From Ambrosia x helenae (Eukaryota > Streptophyta > Magnoliopsida > Asterales > Asteraceae): DNA of 64,000 bases. Position numbers and translations under genes: made by a program. Location of the stretch: contig CM061227.1 in assembly GCA_030844895.1 (NCBI GenBank), positions 75,442,575-75,506,574 on the forward strand. Direction: 5' to 3'. Below, one piece after another: positions 41,966-53,093 of this stretch (positions are counted from its first letter, which is position 1; each line of letters begins with the position of its first letter). The notes under the pieces were generated by a model. That model made no database searches. It was not told the DNA's origin and saw only the letters and a program-made list of their open reading frames with translations.

Positions 41966-43144
41966 TGACGGGTGGTTCAACGAACACCCTTTAATAGTGT
42001 TAAAACGTTTATTTTATCCACATTTATTCATGTTATTGCTTGGAATTGGGTAACTACGATTATCTTGGTTGCAGGTGTAAGAAGGAGTTAAAAATGGCGA
42101 AAAACGGGCTTGGGAGTGGACCGGACCGCATTGGAACGAGATGGAAAAGAAGAAATGAAAAATGAAGAACTTACACAGGACCACCGTACCCCTACGGCCA
42201 GGCCGTAGGGTTACGGTGGCCTCAGGCCACTTTTTCTCGCCGTATTGCAGTCTTCTACCACCGTCAAGATAAGGAACCCACCATACCCTTACGGTGGGAC
42301 CGTAGGGGTACGGTGGACCTGCAGAAAACATGTAACTCCTTTTTTAAAAGGGCCATTATGGGAGACTTATCATTACTCCTTCCATTTGAAACGTTTCTAA
42401 GATACTTTGGGGCGATTTTGGCTGCAAGAAAGCATTGGAGAACAATTCTAATCCTTTGGTTTTGTGTTTTTGATTCCTATGAACAATTACTTGAAGGTTA
42501 TAATGATTCACCACATCATGCTAGGCTAAAACCTTTGGTGATCATTCTTGGTGAAGGTTTTTCTCAAACTCTTGTGTGTGTTTCCTTGAATTTCTAGGAT
42601 GATAATTTAGTATTCTTGCTTGATTATTATGATGTTTGAACAATTGATTGTAGTGTGTTGATTAATTTACCAATTTTTAGTCTTTATCGTTCGTTCTTGG
42701 TGTTGCTAACAACCGAGATATCACGGGAAGGATTGGGGTTGGTTATTGATTAATTGGTCATCGGGAAACAACCTCGCGTTAATATAATCCGAGTACTTTG
42801 TTCCTTTTTACCACAACAATTGCTTTTACATGAGTTATGTCTATGTAACTCTTTCTAGTGGAAATTCACACATGTGTTTAGAGAAACCGGATCCTTGAAT
42901 GGTCATTATCTCATAATTTGAAGAAACGTTTTTAAGTTTGAACCAATAATTAGTCGTTATTTTAGTTAAAATCAAAACACTCAAAATCTTAATTGTTTAC
43001 TTTTTATTTAAGTAGTTTAATTGTAGTCAATCAACAAAACTAGAATTTACACATTTTCCACAAACTCCCTGTGTTCGATACCTTCTTGCTACTATACATT
43101 AGTTGTAATTGGGAAATTTAACGTGTACCACGACAAGCACGTCA
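41966..43144 (+). repeat. D 3' LTR
   Basis: 1179 bp, TGACGGGTGG to AGCACGTCA, nearly identical to 30272-31449. Confidence 0.95.
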
Positions 43145-43149
43145 ATAGG

Positions 43150-43598
43150 TAGCGTGGGTGATTGTTATCGTTCCAACATATTATTAAGGTGAACCGTGGA
43201 TGACGGGATGGACCTAAACTAGCCGGAGGTTTGATTATGTCGATTCAACATATTATGTTTATTCATGTAGACTTAAACTTACGATAGACATATGAATTGC
43301 TAAACTTTTATACTTAAACTATTTGCTTGACATGGCTTATGTATTCTCACCAACTTCTAGTTGACCCCCCCCCCCATTTTTCCAAACTCAACAGGAAATA
43401 CTGATGCTTGAAGTCTAGAGCTAGCATGAGGAGATATTTGAAGTTTTAAGCTTTATTTGATTATTTGATGTAGACTTTAATGTAATTCAATTTTGTAATG
43501 AAATAAAGGATTATTTAAACATATGTATTACCATGAGCTACTGAACAATCATCAATACGTGACATCCCGATGTTTCCGCCATCGGTTGGGGTGTTACA
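43150..43598 (+). repeat. C left LTR, second part
   Basis: It continues from 30271 after D and its duplicated ATAGG and ends GGGGTGTTACA. It has a longer C run near 43367 than the right LTR. Confidence 0.9.
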
Positions 43599-43601
43599 GA
43601 T

Positions 43602-43614
43602 TGGTATCAGAGCC
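43602..43614 (+). other. C primer binding site
   Basis: TGGTATCAGAGCC three bases after the left LTR, initiator methionine tRNA type. Confidence 0.87.
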
Positions 43615-45335
43615 TTGGTTATAGGGAATTAGGTTATTAGAAAAAAAAATAATCTAGTCTATAACCATAGGAATATAACCAGTATTTGCTCCTTTTACTT
43701 GCTATCCTCTATCTCACTCCTACTTCTTATCCCTACTTCAACCCCTATAAGAAGATTGCTCTCCATCACAAGATCTACTCTTAGACTAATAGGACAATCC
43801 GCAGGTTTAGCCTGAACCACCTTAAGATCTCGTCGAAGTTCTAGATTTTAATAACGAACACGTGCAATCTGGAAGGGTGAACGCCTGTATTCTGAGTTTT
43901 CTGTCTAGGACTGGCATTGCGCATATATCCCAATCAGACGAGGGTCCCGGATGCCTACCTGGGAATTCTCGGGATGAGTGTTCACTTATAGGCTAAAGCA
44001 TGTCTTCACTATGTTATTAGAATCTAGAAGTTTTGATAAGTCAACGTTTTCGTTTATTCGTTTTAATTAATGAATAAATGATTACACTCACCTTCCTTTA
44101 ACTAAGCTCAAAAATCTCAAAATTTTACAGCTTAAATCAATCTCATTTCATAACCATCCATGGATTTCACAATCACACTTCACCTTACCATCTTAGCCAC
44201 TTTTTAAATATTCAACACCCTACCCAAATCATATAATCTCCATACTATAAAAAAAACTCTTTATCAACTATCTTCACATTCACTATCTCTCACAACTTTG
44301 ATTCTGCTTCAAGAATTTTTCATCATCCTCTCAAGAACTAAATTCATATCCTTCACCTTCTCACACATGAGCTAGTTACCCATGATAACCAAACTATTGA
44401 AACTTGATTGTGTGTTGCATCAAACATAATTCTTAGTTATACATGAGGATTCGACTATTTGCCTTATTTGAACATTTGAAACTAGAATTCATGGAATATA
44501 AACTATTTACTATAGACACACCTAGAGTCATTAACCTTATCTAGGGCAACTCTATTACAACTCGTATGCTATACTTGATACTTGATTGCTTACATGTACA
44601 TATTATCAATTTGCAATTCATGTGTGTAATAATTGGTACACTTAATCAAACAACTGATAGAGGATGAAGTACTTGCTCAACAGTTAGTAGAGTACAAAAT
44701 AACCTACTCAACGATTGGTAGAGGTCATCATGCCTGCTCAACAGTCGGTAGAGGCCCTACAACCTGCTCAACGACTGGTAGAGGCTATCATACCTGCTCA
44801 ACAATCGGTAGAGGTTCCTACTCACTGACTGGTAGAAGTCTTTTTCCTGCTCAACAGTTGGACTCATTTTTGGATACATGGTTAATCATATTATTTTACA
44901 TGTGTGCCTAGAGTTATAGAAGGACACAAAACCCTAATGTAAGGTAAATTGGTGATTGCGGTCCGGAACGTAATCATGAATTTACAGGTACGTTAATATA
45001 GTGTGAAATTCTATCAAGGTTTTCGGTAGTTGACCAATTATAAACCTTAGTTATCTGGTAGTTCATTTAGTCTTTCAATAGTCCATCAACTCATTCCTTT
45101 TAGGACTCCTAAAACTTAAGATTCTTATTCTCCTTGCTATTTCAGATGAACCTAATCCAACCCTTAAAACTCACACATATCAAAACTCTTACCCAAATTA
45201 TTCGAAACAGTTTATTCTGTTACCTATAAATTTATGTCATGCCTTAACTCGAAACTTCCCAAACCACCCTTGTCCTAATTTCTACCAAATCACCTTCAAC
45301 CCTGTGTTTTCAATAAACTTCGGGACGAAGTTTCC
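43615..45335 (+). other. C internal region, no gene
   Basis: It is collinear with A's internal region read on the other strand: the CCCGGATGCCTACCTGGG segment near 43946, then the minisatellite at 44640-44865. A 92-codon ORF over the minisatellite codes only for its repeat and is not credited. Confidence 0.75.
44640..44865 (+). repeat. Minisatellite in C
   Basis: Six to seven degenerate units of about 33 bp share CTGCTCAACR and GGTAGAGG; orthologous to the array in A. Confidence 0.82.
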
Positions 45336-45350
45336 AAAAGTAGGGGAGAC
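45336..45350 (+). other. C polypurine tract
   Basis: AAAAGTAGGGGAGAC directly before the right LTR. Confidence 0.85.
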
Positions 45351-45395
45351 TGTAACATCGCAAAATTTTCCCCAAAATTTTAATACATAAAAAGC

Positions 45396-45431
<36 letters not shown>

Positions 45432-46598
45432 ACACCTTTATCATTAATATTATACAAATGTGCCTAAGTCTTTATCCTAACTCACAACTTATATACATAC
45501 ATAAATGTATATAAATAATAATAATAATAATATGATTCTAAATTCTTTTTTTTTCACATACAAGATTTTTTTTTTTAATAAAGCCTTGAGTCAAATAGTC
45601 AAAGTCCTAGTCAAAGTCTTAGTCAAACAGTCAAAGTCTTAGTCAAATAGTCAATTCATCATAAAACCTTACTTTATGGTGTTGACCAATTTTTAATGGC
45701 TAATTGAATCCAAAACTAGTATAAAAACTCACCTATGACCCATTATACTTTGCACCTCTAAATCGATTGTTTCAATCCGATTAAACTTTCCCTCATACCT
45801 TCCTTCTATAGTCTATTACTTCTACAATTGAAGCTTTGATTATAAGCTCTTGTAATTGGCAACTTTGGGGCTACACATATTCTATTTCTCGAGACTTAAT
45901 ACTTTGCTAAGGTGAGTTTACGTAACCCTGTTTATGCAATTCTTTATACTTGGAACATTATACTTAAGCAATTCTACATGCATGTCTAGTTGTAAACTTT
46001 AATGCCTCATGAATTAGACAACAACAACAGTTTCAACGAGTTTCAACGAGTTTCAACATTACATAATCATTAGCTATGGCCAAGCCGGCGATACTCAATA
46101 ATAGATCTATTGGATTGACAATCCCACCCGGATACGTGTACCTCCTACATAGGTAGCGTGGGTGATTGTTATCGTTCCAACATATTATTAAGGTGAACCG
46201 TGGATGACAGGATGGACCTAAACTAGTCGGAGGTTTGATTATGTCGATTCAACATATTATGTTTATTCATGTAGACTTAAACTTACGATAGACATATGAA
46301 TTGCTAAACTTTTATACTTAAACTATTTGCTTGACATGGCTTATGTATTCTCACTAACTTCTAGTTGACCCCCCCATTTTTCCAAACTCAACAGGAAATA
46401 CTGATGCTTGAAGTCTAGAGCTAGCATGAGGAGATATTTGAAGTTTTAAGCTTTGTTTGATTATTTGATGTAGACTTTAATTTAATTCAATTTTGTAATG
46501 AAATAAAGGATTATTTAAACATATGTATTACCATGAGCTACTGAACAATCATCAATACCTGACATCCCGATGTTTCCGCCATCGGTTGGGGTGTTACA
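45351..46598 (+). repeat. C right LTR
   Basis: 1248 bp from TGTAACATCGC to GGTGTTACA, uninterrupted. Its 5' part is like B, while its last about 60 bp are like A. Confidence 0.92.
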
Positions 46599-46693
46599 TG
46601 TGCTTCTTCAAATGGTAACTCTTCAATCTGTTCTTTTCCAGCTGCCTTTTCTGAAGATCCTGTAGGAACATCAGTACTTTCCTGTTCAGACAT
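46599..46693 (-). pseudogene. R2 env-position ORF, start
   Basis: The minus-strand ATG at 46693-46691 begins MSEQES, like MSEQEK in E1, with a Ser/Glu-rich lead of about 30 residues. C interrupts it; the conserved domain resumes at 29462. Confidence 0.85.
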
Positions 46694-46700
46694 GATTAGA

Positions 46701-47286
46701 CTGCAAAACAAATCAAGAAAACACGTTAAAAACAGACAAAACAACCAAAACTTAAAATTTTTAATTTTGAAATTCTACATTCGACCATTCGAAGGTACGA
46801 ATGTGAAAATAGAGGTTCGAATGTGAAAATCAGTAAGTAAAGGTGTACATTCGACCAAACAGTTCCACTTTTGACCGTTTGAACATCTTCATTCGACCAA
46901 AAAGCCACGTTTGACCGTTTAAAATTGGGCGAAAGAAGACTGTTCATCTTCTCAAATTGTAGATTTTGATTTAGATCGTTTTAACATGCCATTTTGATTT
47001 GAACACCATCTAATATGGCCGATTAACCTTTCCCAATCAACAATTTTATCAATTAATCAGTGTTTATGTGTTTTCACTTAAAAACTAGGGTTCGAAGCTT
47101 TTAAACAATCATTTGACTGATCTAAGTTGTTTAAACCCTTAATTTTTGTTTATTCTCCCCTTAAAACACTTAAACACTAAAACCTCTACATCAATTGTGA
47201 TTATTAATGGTCAGAAATCATGTTTTGATTCTGGTTAGGGTTCGAACACAATTTCAGTGATTGTGACTATGTTTGTTGATGGATAC
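46701..47286 (-). other. Candidate intron in the leader of the R2 env-position ORF
   Basis: Minus strand: donor TTTGCAG followed by GTATCC at 47286, acceptor TTTGTTTTGCAG ending at 46701, seven bases before the ATG. 586 nt. Its relative position matches E1 and F. Confidence 0.55.
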
Positions 47287-47399
47287 CTGCAAATGATGAT
47301 TCAAAATGATCAGCACAACACGTAGATTACAATGATATGATTTTTAAATCACGAGCAACAAGATCACTTTATCTCAGAAATTTAAAAAAATTTGAATAT

Positions 47400-47650
47400 G
47401 AGGTCGAATGAGCAGATCAGGCATATATAGGCTCCACGTTCGACCAAACGACTAGGGCGAATGTGAAAATTTGTCCACCTTCGACCCTATTTAAAGGTTC
47501 GAATGTAGACAAATGGTTCGAATGTGAAAATAACACATGAACACTCACATTCGACCGTTTGAAAGGTTCGAATGAGCTGGAAAAATTCCACCTTCGATCC
47601 AACGAAGGGGCGAATGAAAATTGGAATTTTTGAAGTTTTATCAAATCTCA
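47400..47650 (-). promoter_or_regulatory. Putative internal promoter of R2
   Basis: The minus strand has CTATATATGC at about 47430-47422, preceded by alternating GGTCGAA, GGGCGAATG and TTCGAACC motifs. Same layout as 3431-3660 in E1. Confidence 0.5.
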
Positions 47651-47689
47651 AATCGAGCCCCGTTCAAAAAATTTCTCAACTTTTAAGCA

Positions 47690-48740
47690 TCCGACATTCA
47701 TTATTTCTCATTTTAAGATGACAAAACTCAAATGGTCCATCAAGCTTTAGAAAATCACCATCAACCACCATCAGTTATCAAAAATAAGATAGAAATGTAA
47801 AATCTTTTGGATTTTCTAAACTTTTTGTTAAAACACACCTAAAATCTTTTTTTTATGAGAAATGTAAAATGCAAAAATGTAAAAATAAAGCGGTAAATGT
47901 TTGGTGATTTTCGGTAAGGGATCATATCAGTTATTGAGAAATCTGATCACACCGTTGATCTTTTGATTTATTATCATTAAAGACAATGTGTGATCTGGCA
48001 ACTGCTGATATTGTGATCCACATAAACTCTCATGCAGACTGTTGTGCAGTGCTTTAGACTGATACTATTATTTATAGTATAAACTCAATTGTCTGTGGTT
48101 CCCACGCACACGACATACTCCCGTATGAAGAAGTAAATGCACAAAGACTCATTGTAATCCGTGATTATACTTTCGTCATCTGTAATTCACAAGATATGAG
48201 GCACAGAGGTATACAGGTCAGCAAATCAATGCTACAAAGTAACTTGTGCACTCTACCAGGTTGAGGGCTGATATCAATCATGATTTGCATCAATGATTGG
48301 ATACGATGCATTAGATAATCTTTGATTATCGTCATACATTGAAAGTTCCTCAATTCGGTAACTTTTAGGATTTGGCATTACAGCTCTTTTATAAAGACAC
48401 CCTGTCTGATCTAGGTCCGTAATGACTTACAGCAGAAGATCAGAGAGGCTACCCCATATAACTAATAACATAACGACCCGAAACCTCCGAATTTTGTACA
48501 AATACCCTATCAAATGAAATTACGGTACTAAGACCATATGCCCATGAGAAGATCATCCACACAACAATTCGTTTGATATGTATGTATCAGGCATGCAGTA
48601 ATAGGTCTACGAAGCCTATCAACACGTCACACAGACTCAAACACACGCCTTATATTGCATTACACTTCTTTAGCATGTGTCAGACCCCCACTAATGTACT
48701 ATCATTTCCCCTCTTTCTCCTGGAAATCATTTTGGGTTTT
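47690..48740 (-). other. R2 conserved post-pol block
   Basis: Matches E1, S and F on the minus strand, including TGATATGATCC near 47935, CATATGGTCTTAGTACC near 48540 and TAGTACATTAGTGG near 48700. No gene. Confidence 0.72.
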
Positions 48741-48887
48741 CTAATTTTTATGGGTTTTTGACTTTTTCAATGTTTTTGGTTTTTCTGAAAATAAACTCTT
48801 CCTAAAAAGTAAAACATATTTTTGGATTTTTGTATTTTTCTGAAAACAATAAAAACTAAACTAAAAAGCGATAAACTGAGGTGGTGA

Positions 48888-51800
48888 TCAGTCTTGTTTT
48901 TCTTTTATACCGTTAGCTTTTAAAAGATATTCAAATCTTGATTTATCAACAGCTTTGGTAAAAAGATCTGCACATTGATAGTTAGTGTGGATTTTGACCA
49001 TATCGATCAACTCTTTTGCGTAACAATCACGGATAAAATGATATTTGATCCGGAAACGTTTAGCTTTCGAGTGATTTGCTAAATCTTTTGTTAATGCAAT
49101 TGCGGCCTCATTATCACAGTAAATAGGGGTTTTAAGAAATTGCAAACTGTATTCCACCATCTGTTGTTGTATCCAGAGAACTTGTGAGCAGCAGCTTAAT
49201 GCTGAGACGTATTCTGTTTCACATGTGGATAAGGCGACTGCGGTTTGTTTCTTGCATTGCCAGGTCACGAGCCTGCTCCCCATAAACTAGCATCCAGCCG
49301 TTGTGGATTTGTTGTCTTTGTCACAGCCACCCCAATCTGCATCACTAAAAGCGATTAGGTCAAAATTATCATCATTAGGGTACCCATAGTCCTCTCGACA
49401 CACAACCCTTCAGATATCTAAGGATACGTTTGACAGCTGCAAGATGACTCTGTTTCGGCTTCGATTGATAACGTGCACAGAGACATGTGGCAAACATTAT
49501 ATCTGGTCTGGAGGCGGTGAGGTACATCAGAGATCCGACGATTGCTCTGTATGTAAAAAGATCAGTTAGCTCCCCCTTAGCGTCAACACCAATCCTGTGA
49601 TTAGGTTGTATCGGGGTATCCATCGGCTTTGAATCATCCATCTGGAATCGGCTCAAGACTTCAGAAACATATTTCGTCTGGTGAATGAAGATCCTCGTTG
49701 GTCTTTGTTCCACCTGCAAGCCTAGGAAAAACTGCATCTCTCCCATCGCACTCATTTCGAACTTTCCTACATAACAAGTTCAAATTCTCTCCACAGAAGT
49801 TCGTTAGTAGAACCACAAATAATGTCATCAACATAAATCTGCACTAGAAGCAAGTCATCCCCTGTTCGTTTTGTGAACAGTGTGCAATCTACCAAACCTC
49901 GCTTAAATCCTTTGGACAGAAGATACGTGCTCAGCTCCTCATACCATTGCCTTGGAGCCTGGTGCAACCCGTAGAGAGATTTGTTTAGAACGTAAACCTT
50001 ATCCGGGTGAATAGGATCTTTAAAGCCTGGTGGTTGACCTACATAAACTTCCTCCTTGACCACACCATAAAGAAACGCGCTTTTAACGTCCATTTGATAC
50101 ACCTTGAATTTTTTATAAGATGCAAACGCCAGAAACATGTGAATAGCTTCTAAGCGTGCAACTGGTGCATAAATCTCATTATGATCTATTCCTTCAACTT
50201 GATGAAAGCCTTGTACGACCAATCAAACTTTGTTCCTAACAATCACTCCTCTGTCATCTTTCTTACACTTGAACACCCATTTTGTTCTTATCTTTTTCCG
50301 TCCTGGAGGTAAATCTATCAGTGTCCACACTCCAAGTTTCTGAAACTGTAATAACTCCTCCTGCATAGCCTCTACCCAAGCATCATCCAAAAGAGCGTCC
50401 TTTTGAAAACCTGATTTTTGAATTTTGCCATATAAAGCAAGAGCGTTAAGGTTTTATGGTGAGTTTGCATTTCTCAGTTGACCTCTCGTCATCACACTAC
50501 TACCAGGATCACCCATAACCTGCTCGAGCGGGTGAATCCGATGTATCTGAGATTTCGGATAATCAGGTACTTGTACTCCCGTCTGAGTAGTTAAATTCTC
50601 TGTCGAATCCAGATCATTACCCAAGATTGATGATGAAGCACCATTTGGATTTGGGTTCACTGGAGGTGTCTCTGTAGCAATATCTGGAACAACTTCACTT
50701 GTAACATCATCGTCATCTTCATATTCTGATGAATGTAGAGTTGTGGAAGCTTCCTGAAATACCTCTTCTTCAGCTGTAGGAGCATTGGTATCATTAGAAG
50801 CTGTTTGGGGGTTTACAGTGATCAGACGCACCAACGGTAATGTCACTGCGTTTTCGACCTCATAATATAATCGTAATACAGCCTCTTCAACCAAGCTATC
50901 TAAATTGAATGATTCAACGAAATCCTTGTAATCAAACATCCAGTCTAGACCGCTACCCTGTACATTTTGAGTATATCTCTGAACTTCAACGTTAGCCCAC
51001 TCCTCAACCTGACGAGTTCGTTTGTTGAATACCCGTTTGAGCGGGGTTACATATCCAACAAAGAATCCTTCTTCAGCCTTTGGTGCAAACTTCTCAGATG
51101 GATTAAGCATTGTACATGGGGCTCCAAACGGTTCTAGATACTCTAAGTTTGGATTTCATCGATTCAAAAGCTCATAAGAAGTTTTGCCAAACTTCTTCAC
51201 CGTTAAAACACGACTGAGAGTATAACAAGCTGCGTAAATTGCTTCGTTCCAGAACATTACTGGAAGATTGGAATCCGCAAGCATTGTTCTTGCCGCTTCA
51301 ATTAGAGTCCCATTTTTGCGTTCTGCGACACCGTTCTGTTGAGGGGTATACGGAGCACTGTATTCATGATGAATTCCTTTGTCTTCACAAAGAGCATCCA
51401 TCTGTGCATTCTTAAACTCCGTCCCATTATCACTCCTAATTCTCTTGATCTTTAGACCATAGACATTTTCCAATCGAGTGAACAGAACTTTCAGATTATC
51501 AAACGTGTCGCTCTTATGATGCAAGCACATAACCCATGAAAATCTGGAATAGTCATCTGTAACCACAAGACAGTACAATTCACCAGCATGACTTTTACGC
51601 TTGACCGGTCCGAACAGATCCATGTGCAAACACTCAAGTGGTAGTTCAACTTAATTGACTTTCTTTGGCTTATGGGATTGCTTGTGCTGCTTTCCTTTCT
51701 TACAACTCACACACTTGTCATTCAAATGAAAATGTTTAACATTCACGCCTGTGACAAGTTCATTGTTCACCAAATGATTCATCTTTCTAAGGTGATTGTG

Positions 51801-51957
51801 TCCCATCCTCCAATGCCACATGATTGACTCTTTTTCAGTAGCCTTGGAGAGGAAACACGTGACTTGGCTTTGTGTAGTCATAGCTTTTGACATGTCGAGA
51901 ATGTACAAATTGTGTTGATGCGTTTTGCGACTAAGGATTGGATAAACATAATTAACA
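48888..51957 (-). pseudogene. pol: R2 pol remnant: integrase, RT, RNase H
   Basis: Minus strand. The integrase zinc-binding part HWRMGHNHLRKM and CVSCKKGK, MHMDLFGPVKRKSH, catalytic core VVTDDYSRFSWVMC, IRSDNGTEFKN, YTPQQNGVAERKNG; RT with YQMDVKSAFLYG and YVDD near 49830; RNase H ending KEKQD. Frames change or stop near 51640, 51130, 50450, 50225, 49760 and 49300. It keeps YCDNEAAIAL, lost in E1. F's LTR truncates the pol start at about 51957; before the integrase region only a short divergent stretch remains. Confidence 0.92.
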
Positions 51958-52429
51958 TGTGTTAGTGACTTGGCCGAAGGTAAATAAGAATGGGCGAATG
52001 TAGATAAGAATGGGCGAAGGTAGATGGATAATGGGCGAAGGAAGATTGGAACTGACAAAAAGACACATTCGACCACTAGAAGTGGGCGAATGTGGAAAAT
52101 ACCCACGTTCGACCAGTGAAAAGGGGCGAACGTGCAGTGTCTATAAATAGATTTTGTGATTTTGATTATGTAATAGAGTTGTCAGTTGTGTCTGTGTTCA
52201 GGTCAGGTTCAGAGGTTGTTTTGAGATATTGTGTGTGTGTTCTAGATTAACGTAAAACTGATTGTAAAAGCTTATTTGAAAGAAGTTAATCTATGAAATG
52301 ATGTTGAAAATGATCTTGATTGCGTTTTGATTTGTGTTTTATCAATTTGTTCAGAACTAAGGTTTCCGCACCTAGTTTTGTGACTTGTATGATCGTATAA
52401 TCCTGTTTTAGCTAAAATCTTTCGCTCAC
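51958..52429 (+). repeat. F 5' LTR
   Basis: About 472 bp, starting TGTGTTAG (the start could be 51958 or 51960) and ending CGCTCACA. GGGCGAAGGTAGAT and GGGCGAATGTGG motifs repeat in U3. TATAAATA at 52142-52149. Confidence 0.82.
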
Positions 52430-52432
52430 AAA

Positions 52433-52445
52433 GTGGTATCAGAGC
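52433..52445 (+). other. F primer binding site
   Basis: TGGTATCAGAGCC, three bases after the LTR end; initiator methionine tRNA type. Confidence 0.9.
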
Positions 52446-53093
52446 CTAGAGGATCATACAATAACAAATTTGATAAAATCAGAGCTGATTTGGACATGTT
52501 TTTTACCTAAATACATCTGTTTTTACATAAACATTGTTTTTAAGTGTTTTTGATCGATTTAAAGGAGAATTTGTGGTCGAATTCAAGTTTTCCAAGAATT
52601 AAAGTTGCTCCAAATCTATTCCGAAACATAACCTGATTGAGATCATTCAAATCCATGAACTTTTGAAAATCTGAGATCAGAATAACCGTTTTTCAAACAA
52701 TAACCGTTTTTCAAAAGTGAGATCTGATCAGAGTGGGCGAACCTGGAACCTGACTTGAGTTGAGTGGTCGAACGTGTTGTAGAGTGGGCGAACTTGAGTA
52801 GTTTAGTGGGTGAACCTGAAATTTCTTGTTGAACTTTTCACTTTCGGGTAGAAATTTTCACATTCGACCGGGTTTGTTTTGGGCGAAAGTGGAAGGGTGT
52901 TATTTTGTGTTTACATTCTGGTCATATATATGTTCGGGTGTTACTGTTTGGGCGAACGTAGAATCAAAAGGGTCGAGAGTGTTAAAGTTTGGACGAACTT
53001 AGAATTTTCTGGTCGAACCTAGTGTATTTCGGGCGAACCTAGGATTTTGTTGAAAATTTTTCTAAGTGTTGAGATTTTTCTAAGTTTGTGATC
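52446..53093 (+). promoter_or_regulatory. F 5' leader with GGGCGAA / GGTCGAA motif array
   Basis: Non-coding, 648 nt. From 52735 to 53040 about ten GGGCGAACST or GGTCGAACST motifs recur, mostly in one orientation, as in S and R1 leaders. Confidence 0.65.

Larger units (their letters stand above)
30272..43144 (+). mobile_element. D: Athila-type Ty3/gypsy LTR retrotransposon inserted in C's left LTR
   Basis: 12,873 bp with LTRs of 1178 and 1179 bp (TGACGGG to CA). The target-site duplication ATAGG is perfect (30267-30271, 43145-43149). The primer site matches Asp tRNA. Order: gag, protease, RT with FMDD, RNase H, integrase, then an env-position ORF. RT before integrase shows Ty3/gypsy; this primer site with a 3' ORF fits the Athila lineage. 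I see about seven LTR differences by eye, so it is young, yet the gag-pol frame carries three nonsense codons. Confidence 0.95.
29463..46598 (+). mobile_element. C: non-autonomous LTR element inserted in R2, itself carrying D
   Basis: A perfect target-site duplication TGTGC lies at 29458-29462 and 46599-46603. The left LTR is split by D into 29463-30271 and 43150-43598; the right LTR is 45351-46598. Internal region is 1.75 kb without genes. Forward orientation, opposite to R2. Without D the element is about 4.3 kb. Confidence 0.93.
20396..51957 (-). mobile_element. R2: minus-strand Sirevirus host of the nested insertions A, C (with D) and F
   Basis: Minus-strand parts in element order: integrase to RNase H 51957-48888; conserved block 48740-47690; promoter and intron 47429-46701; env-position ORF in three pieces (46693-46599, 29462-27755, 22726-20923); polypurine tract 20922-20910; 3' LTR 20909-20396. 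The ORF pieces join at the borders of A and C, which carry target-site duplications. The 5' end of R2 should lie beyond F, right of the window. Left flank AACTT at 20391-20395. Confidence 0.9.

Noticed and set aside
44633..44911. 92-codon repetitive ORF with STIGRG-type repeats
   Set aside because: It translates the minisatellite of C; the matching A array gives another frame and strand pattern, so no sign of coding.
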